Source of the DNA: Thalassobacterium sedimentorum
GTDB taxonomy: Bacteria; Verrucomicrobiota; Verrucomicrobiia; Opitutales; Coraliomargaritaceae
NCBI RefSeq assembly: GCF_031127905.1
Contig: NZ_JARXIC010000011.1
Location: 62,001 to 126,000, forward strand
Reading direction: 5' to 3'
Length of the DNA stretch: 64,000 nt
Both the position numbers and the translations under genes were made by a program. Under the pieces are notes generated by a model. It saw only the letters and a list, made by a program, of their open reading frames with translations, was not told the DNA's origin and did no database searches. Below, piece after piece: positions 57,418 to 64,000 of the stretch (its first letter is position 1; each line of letters starts with the position of its first letter).

Positions 57418-58710
57418 ATGAAAAAGACACGATCTCTCCGCCTCCCCAGCGCCTCCACCCTGATCATCGCAGCGCTCACCGTCGCCGCCGGACTGCCCGG
57501 CACACAAGCGGCCAACAGCAGCCAAGCCACCGCCACGGGCACCACTCAACAAAAATCCAGCAACTGGTTCGCCTGGCTCGCCGACAATCCGGGCAGCCTA
57601 TACAAAAACCCGGAAAACCCATTACTACAGGAACTCAAGCTCATGGGCCGCGTCCACTACGAGCTCGGCTACGTCGACGGCAGCGACACCAACAACGACG
57701 ACTTCAGCGAAGGCCACGACGAATACCGCCGCGTCCGCATCGGCACCCAAGGCAAATTCCTGCAATACTTCGGCTTCAAATACCAGATCAACCTCGTCAG
57801 CGACGCCCGCAATACCGCCAGCGGCGGCGATCTCGACTGGGGCTACGACAGCATCGACGAAGCCTACCTCAGCTTCGACCTCGCCAAAGCACTCGACAGC
57901 CAGCGCTTCGACCGCCTCAAGCTGCACTACGGACGCCAGAAATTCGTCTTCAGCCAAGAAGGCCACCTCTCCTCCAACAAAATGCCCACCATCGAGCGCG
58001 CCGCTCTCTCCAACAAAGTCTACGACAGCGGTCGCCCCACCGGCCTCAAAGTCGATGGCGCAGCAGGCGACTGGAGCTTCCAAGCCGCCCTCTACAGCAG
58101 CAGCACCGATGGCGACGACAACGCCGAGTTCAACGGCTGGCAAGACGATCTACTCTACTACGCTCACCTCGCCAAGCAAATCGACCCACAACTCAAAATC
58201 GGCCTCGACCTCAGCTATAACAACGCCGACGCCAGCAGCGAAGACTCCGTGCTCAGTTACCGCTGGGCCAGCTCACTCCACGCCACCTACGACGCCGACA
58301 TCTGGGGCATCGCCGGCGACCTCATCTACGGCGACAACGGAGGCTCCGACATGACCACCGACAGCGAGCGCCAAGGCAGCTTCGGCGGCATCGTGCTCAC
58401 CCCCTACCGCTGGATCGTCAAAGACAAATTACAAGCCGTCGCCCAATACCAATACGCCCGCGCCGAAGAGTCCGAAGGCATCCGCATCAACAGCCGCTAC
58501 GGCCGCGCCGCCGGCACCGGCAGCACCCCCCTGGCCGACGTCAACAGCGGCCGAGGCGACGAGCATCACTCCATCTACACCGGCCTCAACTATCTCCTAC
58601 TCGGCCACCAAGCCAAAATCCAGGCCGGCGTCGAATACCAAACCATGGACACCCCCAGCGGCGACTTCGAAACCCTCACCTGGCTCTTCACCTTCCGCAC
58701 TTATTTTTAA
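57418..58710 (+). CDS. OprO/OprP-like outer-membrane porin
   Basis: This 430-residue protein has a signal peptide and a beta-barrel pattern like phosphate-selective porins (RRVRIGTQGKFLQYFGFKYQIN, KLHYGRQKFVFSQEGH, RPTGLKVDGAAGDWSFQAALY). It ends in aromatic FRTYF. It lies nine bases after the TorD-like gene and is part of the operon. Phosphate-type porins pass oxyanions, which fits a system reducing arsenate, selenate or sulfur oxyanions. Selectivity is inference. Confidence 0.85.
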   Translation: MKKTRSLRLPSASTLIIAALTVAAGLPGTQAANSSQATATGTTQQKSSNWFAWLADNPGSLYKNPENPLLQELKLMGRVHYELGYVDGSDTNNDDFSEGHDEYRRVRIGTQGKFLQYFGFKYQINLVSDARNTASGGDLDWGYDSIDEAYLSFDLAKALDSQRFDRLKLHYGRQKFVFSQEGHLSSNKMPTIERAALSNKVYDSGRPTGLKVDGAAGDWSFQAALYSSSTDGDDNAEFNGWQDDLLYYAHLAKQIDPQLKIGLDLSYNNADASSEDSVLSYRWASSLHATYDADIWGIAGDLIYGDNGGSDMTTDSERQGSFGGIVLTPYRWIVKDKLQAVAQYQYARAEESEGIRINSRYGRAAGTGSTPLADVNSGRGDEHHSIYTGLNYLLLGHQAKIQAGVEYQTMDTPSGDFETLTWLFTFRTYF

Positions 58711-59029
58711 CCTAAAAAAATGAATCGAACCGTTAATTACGTGAATTTTCGTTAATTAGAACGGCATAAACCACTGTTGCTTATACGCTTAATAAATCAG
58801 AGGTATTTTATTAATTCCAATATTAATTCGCCAATTTGGCGACAGTCCATATTGACGCAAATTAATGTAAATTAACGGTTTATAATTTACGCCAATGTTA
58901 AAATAAGCTACTCGACTTAAAGAAGAAAGACCGTGGTCGCATGATCGCGCTGACAGGGGCACGAAAAAGCTTATATCGCGATCGAGTGCAAAATGCACCG
59001 ATCACACCACTCGGCACAAAGCCAGACAT

Positions 59030-59164
59030 TTTAAAGACCTTTCAGAGATACTAGACAAACCTCTGCTACTGAACCTTGTCGTGAGCAAAGATACAGAAAT
59101 CCAACAATTGAGCGAAGCGGGCGTGCCGACCTACAACATTTCCGCGATTCAGCTGTTTTCGTAG
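59030..59164 (+). pseudogene. Remnant resembling the C-terminus of a ParA/MinD-type ATPase
   Basis: An open stretch of 44 codons ending at a stop reads FKDLSEILDKPLLLNLVVSK and then EIQQLSEAGVPTYNISAI. The alternation of a hydrophobic strand, basic or polar turn, and A.G.P hairpin resembles the end of ParA-like proteins. No start codon or nucleotide-binding half is present. Low certainty. Confidence 0.35.
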
Positions 59165-59301
59165 CGGGCAAGGGCACAAAACGAAGGAACAGGCACTTAT
59201 AAAACCTCGGAAGGTAAACGCAACGCCTCATGCCCGACCAACTTGCCGGACCAACTCCTGTCTGGCTTCGAATGAGATCTATGTCGATACGTAGCCTATA
59301 C

Positions 59302-59325
59302 GCGTTTGCGTTTGCGTTTGCGTTC
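59302..59325. repeat. GCGTTT hexamer tract, four units
   Basis: Three perfect GCGTTT units and a fourth GCGTTC unit run in tandem. No coding frame uses them. Confidence 0.8.
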
Positions 59326-59358
59326 GAACAACACAGACATATCGCGGCTCCAAGATCC

Positions 59359-59414
59359 TATATCGCAATATACGGACGAAACGAAGTGTAGATGACGTAG
59401 CAATGACCCGTTTT
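59359..59414. repeat. Left arm of an inverted repeat flanking the three-gene cassette
   Basis: Reverse-complemented, this 56-bp segment matches 61657-61712 with only a few mismatches. The shared core contains CATCTACACTTCGTTTCGTC and TATATT.CGATATA. The two arms enclose 2.24 kb containing three co-directional genes. Confidence 0.85.
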
Positions 59415-59623
59415 TGGTTCCTAGAAGGTCGCTGCCGCAGTTTTAGGCAGCATCCAGGATTTCACGATTATAAGAATAACGGAACGTCCCCTTTTTGTGC
59501 CCTCATAATCATATCACAATAGCTCCCGATACAATTAACAAACTGACAGCTCTATAAACAAACCGCCGATTGCTGTCGCTACTCTTGACTTCTACTTGTC
59601 CGACGTACTTCATACACAACTGC

Positions 59624-59893
59624 ATGGGGAACTTGATAAAACGTTACAAACTAAACGAGAGCGAGCGCGACTTACTATTTATCCAGCCAATTGACACTGG
59701 AGGGGATGGAGGCTGGCAAGGCTTACTAATCAAGCTACAATTACAGTTTAACACACAAAATATGCATATTGAGCTCGATGATAACGACTTAGAACGAATC
59801 CAAAGATACGCCTTCGACTATGGTAATGGTGGATGGGAAACACGCCTTACAGGTATATTTGGAAGGCATTTAGGCCAAGAACTAGGCAGATAA
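59624..59893 (+). CDS. Unrecognised 89-residue protein, first gene of the cassette
   Basis: The start ATG at 59624 (MGNLIKRYKL) is preferred over 59570. The sequence has a strongly patterned GDGGWQGLLIKLQ segment and a C-terminal LERIQRYAFDYGNGGWETRL block ending LGQELGR. I recall similar small proteins with this RYAFDYGxGGWE pattern from accessory regions. I cannot name a characterised family. It lies 23 bp before the 317-residue protein on the same strand. Codon use is AT-rich, unlike the neighbouring respiratory operon. Confidence 0.6.
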   Translation: MGNLIKRYKLNESERDLLFIQPIDTGGDGGWQGLLIKLQLQFNTQNMHIELDDNDLERIQRYAFDYGNGGWETRLTGIFGRHLGQELGR

Positions 59894-59916
59894 GACTGCA
59901 CATCTAACTCAAACTT

Positions 59917-60870
59917 ATGGCGCAGAAAAAAATCAGCCTGTCAGCATATGGCATTCATATCAGAGAAACGAAAAACGGCAAAAAAGGCGAATTTGTAGAT
60001 CTTACCAACTTCGGAGGTAACGATTTCTTTGATGCTTTAAGCACATATACAGACGTAGCCGACACGACTTTTACTGACATTGTAGAAATGAGTAAGGTGC
60101 TGAGCTTTACCAAACAAGAGCTGATGATTAAGTCTGAATTGATTTCAGGAATAATTTCATCAGGTGACTACGGATACGAAGCTGATATTTATGATACCGT
60201 AAAAAAAGAGAAAACGCATACAAAAACGGTCAAAGAAGCTGAGGTCGTGCCTTTCTATTATTTGGCCTATGTGCCTAAGAATCAACAATCTGGAATCCTA
60301 ATCTTACAGCGATTTGGAACATTTGGGATAACATCTGTCTTTAGACGTTGGATTAACGCCATATTCGAAAAAGAATTTCCAGACTACTCCTTCAGTATTT
60401 ATCCACTAGTCCCACAAAATTATGCAAAGCAGCTATTCAACGAGAACAACTTACTCAAAATCACTCTAAGAAAAAACTATTTACCTACTGACCTTTCCGA
60501 TGCAATTGGCTCAAAATTTCTACCAAGTTCAGGCACGAAAGTAGATTATACAATATCCGCCAAAGAGGACATAAAAGACTTACGCCTCAAAATAGCCCGT
60601 AAGATAAAGAGCTTAAATAGCGCTAGTTACATCGCGGATTTCTCGGAAATCGTAGACCAGACAAAAATCGACTACGACGAAGTCATTGTGACAATGGATC
60701 TAGGTGGCGCAAAAAGGAAAGTAAACCTAGGCAAGCTTGACTGCCTTCACCCATCACTAGACATCACCGAAGAAGTTGATAAGAAAGCTAGTGGCCATCC
60801 ATCCTACAATTCGATCCATGGCCTTGCCAAATCCTATTGCAATAAACTAAAGCCCAGCCTCTGCATATAA
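59917..60870 (+). CDS. Unrecognised 317-residue cytoplasmic protein, second gene of the cassette
   Basis: The start MAQKKISLSAYGIHIRE has no signal peptide or membrane helix. The protein is rich in Lys and Ile. Notable segments are VVPFYYLAYVPKNQQSGILILQRFGTFG (beta-rich, residues 110-137), GITSVFRRWINAIF and a final SGHPSYNSIHGLAKSYC. No Walker motif, HTH or nuclease motif is evident. It is AT-rich against its surroundings. It is probably co-transcribed with the 89-residue and membrane-protein genes. Function is unknown. Confidence 0.7.
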   Translation: MAQKKISLSAYGIHIRETKNGKKGEFVDLTNFGGNDFFDALSTYTDVADTTFTDIVEMSKVLSFTKQELMIKSELISGIISSGDYGYEADIYDTVKKEKTHTKTVKEAEVVPFYYLAYVPKNQQSGILILQRFGTFGITSVFRRWINAIFEKEFPDYSFSIYPLVPQNYAKQLFNENNLLKITLRKNYLPTDLSDAIGSKFLPSSGTKVDYTISAKEDIKDLRLKIARKIKSLNSASYIADFSEIVDQTKIDYDEVIVTMDLGGAKRKVNLGKLDCLHPSLDITEEVDKKASGHPSYNSIHGLAKSYCNKLKPSLCI

Positions 60871-60890
60871 GCGCAACCCACGCGCGCAAC

Positions 60891-61454
60891 ATGGTTACCA
60901 AAATAAACATCTGGGACATACTCAAAGGGCATTTCTGTACCCTACGTAATGCGCAGAACAAAAAAATAATGACAACAGATGTCATATTGTTTTTTGTTAT
61001 TCCCGCAATTACGGCTGCCGTGTTCTTTTTTTGGAAAACGACTTTCAGTTCAGATGTTACAAATGCTTTAATTGCGATCTTCTCAATCTTTTCTGGCTTA
61101 CTCTTAAACCTACTAGTCCTATTAATTGGAATAATATCGAAAGTTCGATCCGAGTATGAAAGTGCCAACGGAAGGGCTGCTGAATCAGAAACAGATGCGT
61201 GCGCCTCAGAATCGCAAATCAAACGACTCAAAGAAAAGCTAAATCTTCTTGAAGAAACGTATTTCAACCTATCGTACGCGGTTATAATAAGCATCGCTAC
61301 AATTGTTGTATTGCTACTATGCTACACCAGTGAATACAGAATTGTTATAACGACAAACGCGGCAGCTATCTATCTCACGACCAATTTCATTTTAACATTA
61401 CTGATGATTTTGAAGAGAATCCACAAAATACTGTCCGTAGAATTCCTAAACTAA
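60891..61454 (+). CDS. Unrecognised 187-residue membrane protein, third gene of the cassette
   Basis: Four hydrophobic segments are visible: DVILFFVIPAITAAVFFFW, ALIAIFSIFSGLLLNLLVLL, ISIATIVVLLLCY and AAIYLTTNFILTLLMIL. A coiled-coil hairpin (SEYESANGRAAESE, QIKRLKEKLNLLEETY) lies between helices two and three. A small membrane protein next to a soluble unknown protein is a layout common in defence or toxin modules. It is 20 bp from the previous gene. Function is unknown. Confidence 0.65.
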   Translation: MVTKINIWDILKGHFCTLRNAQNKKIMTTDVILFFVIPAITAAVFFFWKTTFSSDVTNALIAIFSIFSGLLLNLLVLLIGIISKVRSEYESANGRAAESETDACASESQIKRLKEKLNLLEETYFNLSYAVIISIATIVVLLLCYTSEYRIVITTNAAAIYLTTNFILTLLMILKRIHKILSVEFLN

Positions 61455-61508
61455 GCATCTGAGCACTAAACGCGCTCTGGCTATTCATATTGAAAGGGAT
61501 TTAAAAAC

Positions 61509-61558
61509 GGGGTCAGTTGCTTCGCCACCTACGCTGACGCTCCGTCATTACATTTGTG
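61509..61558. repeat. Dispersed repeat copy A
   Basis: The copy shares GGGTCAGTTGCT.CGCCA, CTACGCTGACGCTCCGTC and ATTAC.TTTGTG with the copy at 62085-62142. It has few mismatches over about 50 bp. Confidence 0.8.
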
Positions 61559-61656
61559 ATCGCTGCTGGGACTGCAGAAAATCGCTAATGCAAAAATAGG
61601 GCGCAGAAACGGGTCATTCCGGAATAGAACGCCAAAACGGGTCATTCCGGAACGCC

Positions 61657-61712
61657 AAAACGCGTCATTGCTCCGCCATCTACACTTCGTTTCGTCCGTA
61701 TATTTCGATATA
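61657..61712. repeat. Right arm of the inverted repeat flanking the three-gene cassette
   Basis: This is the inverted partner of 59359-59414. Its GTCATTGCTCCGCCATCTAC core also links it to the dispersed repeats at 61509, 62085 and 62609, so the arms belong to a local repeat family. Confidence 0.85.
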
Positions 61713-61816
61713 CGTCAAAGCATCAAAACGGGCACAAACAGAAACAGGCACTTACAGAAAACCGCCTTGTTCTAATTCGCCTCGACCTCGCGCCCCAAGA
61801 ATCAAGTTTCATCGCC

Positions 61817-62059
61817 ATGGACTTCGCAAAAGTCATTCAAGAGGTCACGATCAACTCAAGACACGGTATGGCACGACTAACTGAAACAGACCGGAAAGCT
61901 TTGTTAGAGTCCCCCGCCTGGACGGAACCCGATGCGATGCGCAGCCCACGTATTGTCGAGCCAACGCCCGAAGGCCGGGCACGCTATGTTCGTTGGGCAA
62001 GCGAGGCGTCCAAGTTCTTCAAGGGCAGCAAACCGGTTCGATTCGTAGGCGAGCACTGA
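61817..62059 (+). CDS. Small hypothetical protein
   Basis: This 80-residue polar protein (MDFAKVIQEVTINSRHGMAR) has a Trp/Pro-containing middle (ESPAWTEPDAM) and a basic C-terminus. No family is recognised. It lies alone between repeat copies. It may be a genuine small accessory gene; evidence is only the open frame and reasonable composition. Confidence 0.45.
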   Translation: MDFAKVIQEVTINSRHGMARLTETDRKALLESPAWTEPDAMRSPRIVEPTPEGRARYVRWASEASKFFKGSKPVRFVGEH

Positions 62060-62084
62060 AAGCTATAGGCTTTAAAATCGGGAA

Positions 62085-62142
62085 TTCAAAATAGGGTCAG
62101 TTGCTCCGCCATCTACGCTGACGCTCCGTCATTACCTTTGTG
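62085..62142. repeat. Dispersed repeat copy B
   Basis: This 58-bp copy starts TTCAAAATAGGGTCAGTTGC and ends TTACCTTTGTG. It shares both ends with the copy at 62609-62665 and most of its length with 61509-61558. Confidence 0.8.
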
Positions 62143-62175
62143 GCCTCTTCTTGGGACAGCAGGAGCGAAAAACGC

Positions 62176-62322
62176 TCAACGATCTGACCAGAAATAAGGC
62201 TTACGACGAAGATCGGCGACTGCTTTAATACGGATTTCATCTTCGAGCACTTCGTAAACCAGAGCAAAGGTCCTAAACCGCTTCAATGGCATGCGACGCT
62301 CACCTTTATAAAAGACACGCAT
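62176..62322 (-). pseudogene. RelE/ParE-type toxin, N-terminally truncated
   Basis: An open stretch of 48 codons from an ATG at 62322 gives MRVFYKGERRMPLKRFRTF, then LVYEVLEDEIRIKAVADLRR and KPYFWSDR. This is the C-terminal half of a RelE/ParE toxin with the usual VADLRRKPYFW ending. The N-terminal half (about 45 residues) is missing. It follows the antitoxin gene by about 15 bp, in the expected antitoxin-toxin order. The remainder is probably inactive. Confidence 0.7.
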
Positions 62323-62337
62323 CACCAGAGGGTCACG

Positions 62338-62556
62338 TTACTCAAAAGCATCCATTGAAGACTCGCTCACGAGTTCGACCTCGCCGCTTTCAATCTGCGC
62401 ATTACGACGATCGAGTTCAGCTTCCCAATCCGGATGGATCCCATCGACAGCCTGTTCTTCGACCCACAAAGCATGGATAACGGACGCGGCCACTTGCTGC
62501 TTTTCGGCAGACAGACCACTAAGCTCTCCTACGATCTCTTTGAGTATGGTTGTCAT
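62338..62556 (-). CDS. Addiction-module antitoxin-type protein
   Basis: This 72-residue protein is acidic and helical with a final EWEAELDRRNAQIESGEVE-like segment (DWEAELDRRNAQIESGEVEL). It matches the putative addiction module component family that pairs with RelE/ParE toxins. The downstream toxin is truncated, so this antitoxin may be an orphan. The ATG at 62556 is followed by a standard start TTILKEIV. Confidence 0.78.
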   Translation of the reverse strand: MTTILKEIVGELSGLSAEKQQVAASVIHALWVEEQAVDGIHPDWEAELDRRNAQIESGEVELVSESSMDAFE

Positions 62557-62592
62557 ATCTGATGGGGGAAGATATGATTATTCACTATTTCT

Positions 62593-62931
62593 TCAAGCTC
62601 CCTTTGGCTTCAAAATAGAGTCATTGAGTTCGCTATCTACGATGAAGTCAGCCATTACCTTTGTGCTTGTCTTTGAAAGAGCTGGACACCGAGAACGACC
62701 ATCGAAAGCCCATTCATTACCCCAAATCACAAAGCATTGAGGATGCCCGGACAACACCGCGAAACCACGCCCTTCGATCGAAGCAATGCGGGGCAGGTCC
62801 AACCAAAGCCGCCTGGCTTCGTCCATCTCAATGCCGGGGTCGTAGGCATATGTATCGCCTCTCCGGGCAATGTCTCGAAAGATCGGCCAAATCCTGTCAA
62901 AGTCGGCTTCCGTTGCTTCACGTAAGTTCAT
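62593..62931 (-). pseudogene. GNAT acetyltransferase, C-terminally truncated by a repeat
   Basis: The first 45 residues from the ATG at 62931 (MNLREATEADFDRIWPIF, then MDEARRLWLDLPR) are the N-terminus of a GNAT acetyltransferase. After about residue 55 the family pattern is lost: no acetyl-CoA loop (R/QxxGxG/A) appears. The frame runs into the dispersed repeat copy at 62609-62665, which supplies the last 15 or so residues. The product is probably inactive. Confidence 0.65.
62609..62665. repeat. Dispersed repeat copy C (divergent)
   Basis: It starts TTCAAAATAGAGTCATTGAG and ends CCATTACCTTTGTG, matching the ends of the copy at 62085-62142. It covers the 3' end of the truncated acetyltransferase frame. 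Confidence 0.75.
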
Positions 62932-62956
62932 GGGATTGATCGCTTCGTGGTGACCT

Positions 62957-63661
62957 CTAGACTTCAAAGGACTGACAGAGGGCCTCATAGGAGTCGACCT
63001 CAATATCAAAAGTCACTCCCTCGGAATCTCCGAAGCCGGAACCGACATGATCCGCGATCGGGGCACTGACGTAGGCGGTGCGCATTCCTACCTGTGACGC
63101 TGCGGCGAGATCTCCCTTATGCGCAGCCACCATACAGGCGTCGCCGGGCGATACCCCCATGAGCCGAAGCGCTTTGCGATAGGACTGCAGCGAGGGTTTG
63201 TAATGCCCCAATAATTCACAGGAAAAGATCCCATCCCAGATTACGCCGCCGCGCTTGGAGCTCTCGATGATACTCTGATAATTGAGTATGGTGAGCACTA
63301 GCACAGTGTAACGCGTGCGCAGGCGGGCAACCATGTCAGCCGCCCCTTCAAACACGTCGAGCTGGTGCCAAGTCATCCTCGTGAGTGCAGCCAAATCCAG
63401 ACGACGCAGCACAGGAAAGCGCCCGGTCATCGATTCGAGTGCCAACTCGTGCATTTGATCAGCCGTCAGCCAGTGACGGTTCCCCCGGCGCACCTCGCCC
63501 ACTAAATCAAACATGGTCCTGCGCCAATCAGAGGCAAAAGCCTCGCTGTCCACTGCTTCATTGAGCTGACTCGCGGCGTCTTCAATCGTCCGCTTCGCAG
63601 TAGACTTCCAATCAAAGACGGTGCCTCCGACATCAAAGAATAAATAGCGGACTTCGTTCAT
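62957..63661 (-). CDS. Haloacid dehalogenase type II (HAD hydrolase)
   Basis: This 234-residue HAD enzyme has motif I FFDVGGTVFDW (DxGGT variant at the nucleophile), motif II VLVLTILNYQS and motif III CELLGHYKPSLQSYR. Motif IV is replaced by CMVAAHKGDLAAASQVG, as in type II 2-haloacid dehalogenases. The second acidic residue of motif I (usually D/T) is glycine here. Substrate is unknown; dehalogenation or phosphatase activity are both possible. Confidence 0.85.
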   Translation of the reverse strand: MNEVRYLFFDVGGTVFDWKSTAKRTIEDAASQLNEAVDSEAFASDWRRTMFDLVGEVRRGNRHWLTADQMHELALESMTGRFPVLRRLDLAALTRMTWHQLDVFEGAADMVARLRTRYTVLVLTILNYQSIIESSKRGGVIWDGIFSCELLGHYKPSLQSYRKALRLMGVSPGDACMVAAHKGDLAAASQVGMRTAYVSAPIADHVGSGFGDSEGVTFDIEVDSYEALCQSFEV

Positions 63662-63700
63662 ATGCCTATAGATGGGTGTGCGATCGAATCGAGTGTCCCG

Positions 63701-64000
63701 TTACAGTTCTTGCGTAGTCGGGCGAATGACCAGTTCATTCACGTCGACATAATCCGGTTGTTCGATCGCGTAGGCGATGGCCTCGGAGATGGATGACGGC
63801 GGGATGGCGTGCTGACTGTAAAAATCCTTCACTCCTTCGCGCAGTTCGGCGTCCGGGGTGGAATCTTCCAGCTCGGTCTTGATCAGACCGGGTGAGATGG
63901 TGGTAACCCGCAGGTCGGGATTCTCCATGCGAAGCCCTTCGGAGATCGCACGCACTGCATGCTTGGTCGCACAATAGACTGTAAAATTGGGCAGCACTTT
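63701..64000 (-). CDS. Short-chain dehydrogenase/reductase, C-terminal part (5' end outside window)
   Basis: About 99 residues are visible; the frame stays open to the window edge. The YxxxK pair is in TVYCATKHAVRAISEGLR. The following TTISPGLIKTELEDS is the conserved PG segment after the active site. The end ELVIRPTTQEL fits SDRs of the YdfG/serine-3-dehydrogenase type. It precedes the haloacid dehalogenase on the same strand. Confidence 0.9.
   Translation of the reverse strand, partial: KVLPNFTVYCATKHAVRAISEGLRMENPDLRVTTISPGLIKTELEDSTPDAELREGVKDFYSQHAIPPSSISEAIAYAIEQPDYVDVNELVIRPTTQEL

Larger units (their letters stand above)
58711..59623. other. Gene-poor AT-rich stretch before the three-gene cassette
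   Basis: The first 250 bp are AT-rich with imperfect repeats (GGT...CCAAT.TTAA words near 58801 and 58880). A ParA-like gene remnant lies at 59030-59164, a hexamer tract at 59302-59325 and one arm of an inverted repeat at 59359-59414. A repeat word (GGGCACAAAACGAAG...) near 59173-59205 recurs in direct orientation near 61730-61761. I see no intact gene. Confidence 0.6.
61455..61816. other. Repeat-filled intergenic stretch
   Basis: The segment has no gene. It holds a dispersed-repeat copy (61509-61558), a tandem run of (G)CGCCAAAACGGGTCATTCCGGAA-like units near 61601-61660 and the right arm of the inverted repeat (61657-61712). A GGGCACAAACAG... word near 61730 is shared with 59173. Confidence 0.7.

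Noticed and set aside
57387-58220. A 277-codon Arg/Gln/Pro-rich frame overlapping the porin gene
   Set aside because: It is a shifted-frame shadow; the porin frame has a signal peptide, barrel pattern and aromatic C-terminus.
58789-58998. A 69-codon minus-strand frame in the AT-rich stretch, with two similar internal segments (NIGVNYKPLIY and NIGINKIPLIY)
   Set aside because: The similarity reflects imperfect AT-rich DNA repeats of about 36 bp. There is no family match or ribosome binding site.

Overview
The window looks like chromosomal DNA of a Verrucomicrobiota bacterium, most likely of the marine Opitutae (Coraliomargarita/Puniceicoccaceae type). This is judged from a secreted protein with a PEP-CTERM tail, two choice-of-anchor M type secreted proteins, several TonB receptors, a GldF-GldG type fusion transporter, two REP-associated (Y1) transposases and the style of the housekeeping proteins. 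It is an inference from protein character, not a database result. I saw no rRNA, tRNA or CRISPR array.

Layout. 1-3.5 kb: the end of a TrkH potassium transporter, then a minus-strand block rmuC - REP-invaded transposase - Smr protein. 3.6-12.4 kb: a metal (probably zinc) acquisition locus with two ZnuD-like TonB receptors (one with long His/Asp/Glu-rich loops), two His-containing choice-of-anchor M secreted proteins, a Fur/Zur-type repressor and a MerC-like membrane protein. A shared 23-bp palindrome precedes three of these genes and a related palindrome precedes a fourth, which suggests one Zur-type regulon. 12.4-27 kb: housekeeping genes (truA, a TauE/SafE permease, ruvC, a small histidine kinase, an SDR, an O-antigen-ligase-like membrane protein, a RecD2-type helicase, a DUF2383 protein, an acyl-activating enzyme, obgE and a DsbD-type reductase). 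27-46.9 kb: a glycosyltransferase, a large hybrid histidine kinase, secA, a thrH/Dabb/pnuC/nadR-like operon (phosphomonoester and NAD precursor metabolism), an SDR fused to a histone-H1-like tail, a polyprenyl synthase, an ABC-GldFG-DUF4340 gliding/export-type operon and an esterase.

46.9-58.7 kb: a second Y1 transposase, mutS, and a DUF3800 gene bracketed by two copies of the mutS 3' end (an insertion signature). Then comes an Rrf2 regulator and a five-gene respiratory operon: NrfD-like quinol anchor, TAT-exported molybdopterin catalytic subunit of the ArrA/ArxA/PsrA group, four-cluster ferredoxin subunit, TorD-like chaperone and an OprO/OprP-like porin. Electrons would pass from the quinone pool through the NrfD subunit and the iron-sulfur subunit to the molybdenum enzyme, with the porin admitting an oxyanion substrate.

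58.7-64 kb: an AT-rich accessory region. It holds a gene remnant, an unrecognised three-gene cassette (89-aa, 317-aa and 187-aa membrane proteins) lying between inverted copies of a dispersed repeat, a broken toxin with its antitoxin, a truncated acetyltransferase, a haloacid dehalogenase and the end of an SDR. The three-gene cassette is the best candidate in the window for an undescribed system. The REP-invaded transposase and the Zur-type palindromes are the best direct sequence observations.
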